This document shows, piece by piece, positions 23,384-25,279 of a stretch of 25,279 bases of DNA (position 1 is the stretch's first letter; every line of letters starts with the position of its first letter). Location: contig CALBOJ010000083.1 of NCBI GenBank assembly GCA_937896835.1, positions 1 to 25,279 of the forward strand, given 5' to 3'. Made by a program: the position numbers and the translations under genes. The stretch comes from an uncultured Collinsella sp. GTDB lineage: Bacteria; Actinomycetota; Coriobacteriia; Coriobacteriales; Coriobacteriaceae. Below the pieces are notes generated by a model. It ran no database searches. It was given only the letters and a program-made list of their open reading frames with translations, and was not told the DNA's origin.

Positions 23384-24997
23384 TTACGCCTTGACGGTCG
23401 CAACGCCCCTGAAGGACATGCTCGTCGTGCCGATGCCCTTGAAGCCATCGAGGGCCTCGCCGTTGGGCGCAGTGGACGGATCGTCCCAGGAAGCGGAGAC
23501 GGTCTTGACGTGGACAACGGGGTACAGAACGGCGTTGTCGGCAATGATGTCGAAGCACTCGTTCCACTTCTTCTGCTGCTCATCGCCCTCAGCGGCAAGA
23601 GCCTCGTCCATGAGACCGTGGAGCTTCTGCCACTCAGCGGACTCCTTCCACGGGCAACGGGTCTGCATCCAGACGTTGTCGCCGTACCACCAGTTGAGCA
23701 GCAGGTCGGGGTCGGCGCCGAAGCAGGAAGGATCGCCAGGGGCAAGGAGGATATCGTAGGCCTCGCCGCCGTCGATGGCAGCGTAGGTGGCCGGCGAGGT
23801 ATCGGTCTGGATGGTCACATCGAAGCCGAGAGCGTCGAGGTCATTCTTGACCTGGGCGGCCATGCCCTTAATCTGCTCGTTGTCGGTGGTGCGCAGGGTG
23901 ATGGCACCCGGGGTGATGCCAGACTCCTCGATGAGCTTCTTAGCCTTCTTGGCGTCGGTCTTGTACACCGTGGAAGCCTCATGATAGTTGGTGAAGCTCT
24001 TGGGCAGGTAGCAGCTGGCAGCGGTGGCAAGGCCGGCGAAGGTGTTGCTGACCATCTTCTCGGTGTCGAGCGCATACATGACAGCCTGACGGACCTTGAC
24101 GTTGTTCCAAGGCTCCTTGGCGACGTTGAACATGATGAAGCGGGTGCCGAAACCCTGAACGTTATCGATCTTGCAGCCGGCGCTCTCGAGCTGGTCGACG
24201 GCGTCAGCGGTAACGAGCTCCATAACGAGCGTGGAGCCCTCCTGCTGAGCGGTAACGCGAGCGGTGGGGTCGGTCAGGATGCTGTACTGGATCTTCTTAT
24301 CCTCGGCAGCATACTCACCGTTGTACTCGGGGTTGGGAACCAGGGTGATCTCGGTATCGGAGATAGAGTCGTACATCCAGGGGCCGGAGCCGATCGGCTG
24401 CTTGGCGCGATCCTCCTCGGTCTGGGTGGCCGGGGTAACGCGGACGATGGCCAGACGATCCTTGAGCAGGGAGAAGTTGGGGACCTTGGTCTTGACCGTC
24501 ACGGTGCTGGCGTCCTTGGCCTCGATGGACTCGAAGGGCTGGAAGAACGGAGCATAGGTAGCGGAAGCGGCGCAAGCGGTGTAGGAGGCAACGACATCGT
24601 CAGCGGTGACCTCGGTGCCATCGGAGAACTTGGCGCCCTTGCGGATGGTGACCTCGAAAGTGGTGTCGTCCACAGACTTGGGATCGTCGGTGGCGAGCTC
24701 TTTGAAGGTGCTGTAGTCGTGGTAATCGATGCCGTAGAGGCCCTCGACGACGTGCCAGTTAGCACCCAGGCCCACAGCGGAGCCGGTGCTGGCGGGATCG
24801 AAGCTGGACGGAGCGTAAGCGGAACCAGCGGTGATCACGCCGCCGCCACGGTTGGCGGAATCGGTGGAACCGGAAGCGGAACCCTCGTCGCTAGAGCTGC
24901 CACCGCAGCCGGTGAGACCAAGCCCTGCGACAGCAGCGACGCTGCCGGTGAGGCCGAGGAACGAACGCCTGGACATACCCTTGTTGATGATGGCCAT
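23384..24997 (-). CDS. ABC transporter substrate-binding lipoprotein, family 5 (probable sialic acid binding, SatA-type)
   Basis: This 537-residue protein is an extracytoplasmic solute-binding protein of the oligopeptide/dipeptide (SBP_bac_5) family. The N-terminus carries a canonical twin-arginine motif SRRSFLG (residues 9-15), a short hydrophobic stretch and the lipobox LTGC with the lipidated Cys31, followed by a Gly/Ser linker. It is therefore probably exported by Tat and anchored in the membrane. The family signature is seen in the region around FEVTIRKGAKFSDGTEVTADDV. The ATG at 24997 was chosen over one 15 bases upstream because AGGAGA lies 5 bases before it and the signal peptide then starts normally. 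It heads an operon with a permease, a fused permease-ATPase, an ATPase and nan-type genes. Sequence alone would suggest peptide binding; sialic acid is inferred from the neighbours and from the SatABCD/SiaEFGI transporter architecture. Confidence 0.9.
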   Translation of the reverse strand: MAIINKGMSRRSFLGLTGSVAAVAGLGLTGCGGSSSDEGSASGSTDSANRGGGVITAGSAYAPSSFDPASTGSAVGLGANWHVVEGLYGIDYHDYSTFKELATDDPKSVDDTTFEVTIRKGAKFSDGTEVTADDVVASYTACAASATYAPFFQPFESIEAKDASTVTVKTKVPNFSLLKDRLAIVRVTPATQTEEDRAKQPIGSGPWMYDSISDTEITLVPNPEYNGEYAAEDKKIQYSILTDPTARVTAQQEGSTLVMELVTADAVDQLESAGCKIDNVQGFGTRFIMFNVAKEPWNNVKVRQAVMYALDTEKMVSNTFAGLATAASCYLPKSFTNYHEASTVYKTDAKKAKKLIEESGITPGAITLRTTDNEQIKGMAAQVKNDLDALGFDVTIQTDTSPATYAAIDGGEAYDILLAPGDPSCFGADPDLLLNWWYGDNVWMQTRCPWKESAEWQKLHGLMDEALAAEGDEQQKKWNECFDIIADNAVLYPVVHVKTVSASWDDPSTAPNGEALDGFKGIGTTSMSFRGVATVKA

Positions 24998-25066
24998 GTC
25001 TTCTCCTATCAATAGAGAATCTTACCCGGGAGCGCCTAGACGTGCCCCCGCGCAACTTGCGGACGA

Positions 25067-25072
25067 TATATA
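25067..25072 (-). promoter_or_regulatory. Candidate -10 box of the sialic acid operon
   Basis: TATATA stands out in a GC-rich gap, about 70 bases upstream of the binding-protein start codon. A weak -35 (TTGGGT) lies 16 bases further upstream. The leader would contain a GC hairpin (CGGGGGC/GCTCCCG, 25026-25049) before the ribosome binding site. The -35 is poor, so an activator or another start site is possible. Confidence 0.35.
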
Positions 25073-25133
25073 CCTTACCTACCGACGAACCCAACTGAGG
25101 TGCCGCGCTCGGCGACCGATACATACATACGCT

Positions 25134-25156
25134 TGAACGGTATTTGCTACCGTTCA
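25134..25156 (-). promoter_or_regulatory. Perfect 9-bp inverted repeat overlapping the stop codon of the upstream gene
   Basis: The arms TGAACGGTA and TACCGTTCA are separated by 5 bases. In the minus direction the hairpin includes the stop codon of the partial gene and is not followed by a T tract, so it is a poor terminator. It lies about 60 bases upstream of the likely -10 of the binding-protein gene, so it could equally be an operator for a dimeric regulator of the sialic acid operon. Nothing in the window decides between these. Confidence 0.4.
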
Positions 25157-25278
25157 CCGAATTCATTGACAAACGATTCGCCAGACAGTATGTATCGACG
25201 AGGTGAGATATCAGTCTTCGTCAAGGTACCGTCAAGATTCTTTCGCAAATTGATCGAGGCGGCCTCGGCCCCGCCTTG
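25147..25278 (-). CDS. C-terminal end of an unidentified upstream gene (partial)
   Basis: An open frame of 43 codons enters the window from the right edge and ends at TAG (25149-25147). The translated tail ends in LSGESFVNEFGER and contains a mixed, non-repetitive composition (RKNLDGTLTKTDISPRR) that looks like a real protein rather than an antisense shadow. It is read in the same direction as the sialic acid operon and ends 149 bases before the start of the binding-protein gene. I do not recognise the family; a regulator or an additional operon gene are both possible. A 9-bp inverted repeat begins at its last codons. The call rests on composition and an uninterrupted frame only. Confidence 0.45.
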   Translation of the reverse strand, partial: QGGAEAASINLRKNLDGTLTKTDISPRRYILSGESFVNEFGER

Positions 25279-25279
25279 C

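Noticed and set aside
25117..25199. Inverted copies of CGATACATAC and GTATGTATCG 63 bases apart.
   Set aside because: The right copy lies inside the probable upstream coding frame, so an operator role is not supported and chance is possible.

Overview
The window is a stretch of a GC-rich (roughly 60%) actinobacterial chromosome in which every convincing gene lies on the minus strand, so it reads from right to left. The order rapZ-whiA-gapA-pgk-tpiA-...-secG is the classic actinobacterial block. Together with the cofactor-independent phosphoglycerate mutase, the Tat-like lipoprotein signals and the gut-type sugar genes, it suggests a member of the Coriobacteriia, most likely Collinsella. The genus is an inference from gene order and style, not from a search.

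Region 1 (25279-14479, read leftward) holds the last 43 codons of an upstream gene and then a nine-gene operon. The first four genes form an ABC importer: a Tat/lipobox binding protein, a permease, a fused permease-ATPase and a separate ATPase. Two overlapping AXE1-family acetyl esterase genes follow; the second has lost its nucleophile serine. Then come an N-acetylneuraminate lyase/DHDPS-family aldolase, a ROK kinase and an N-acetylmannosamine-6-phosphate 2-epimerase (NanE). The importer layout matches the SatABCD/SiaEFGI type of sialic acid ABC transporter, and the downstream enzymes cover Neu5Ac -> ManNAc -> ManNAc-6-P -> GlcNAc-6-P. The operon is best read as uptake, de-O-acetylation and breakdown of (O-acetylated) sialic acid. 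Several of its intercistronic gaps carry strong stem-loops, including an almost perfect 106-nt inverted repeat.

Region 2 (14540-6322) is the housekeeping block: rapZ and whiA (without the yvcK gene that usually sits between them), gapA with its own promoter region and terminator, pgk-tpiA-gpmI as a tight overlapping operon with a strong terminator, and secG with a terminator. Between gpmI and secG sits a single-domain Y1 (RAYT-type) transposase flanked by inverted 27-bp repeats, one of which is part of a larger palindrome. This is a REP/RAYT-like unit inserted into the conserved block.

Region 3 (6321-1) is a second, conventional five-gene Opp/Dpp peptide ABC transporter: lipoprotein, two permeases and two separate ATPases with intact C-terminal cysteine motifs. 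It has its own upstream region with a 42-bp-spaced direct repeat, a stem-loop after the binding-protein gene and a probable terminator. The last 100 bases of the window hold a folded non-coding element with no gene I can support.

No rRNA, tRNA or CRISPR array was seen. All stretches longer than about 100 bases without a gene are described below.
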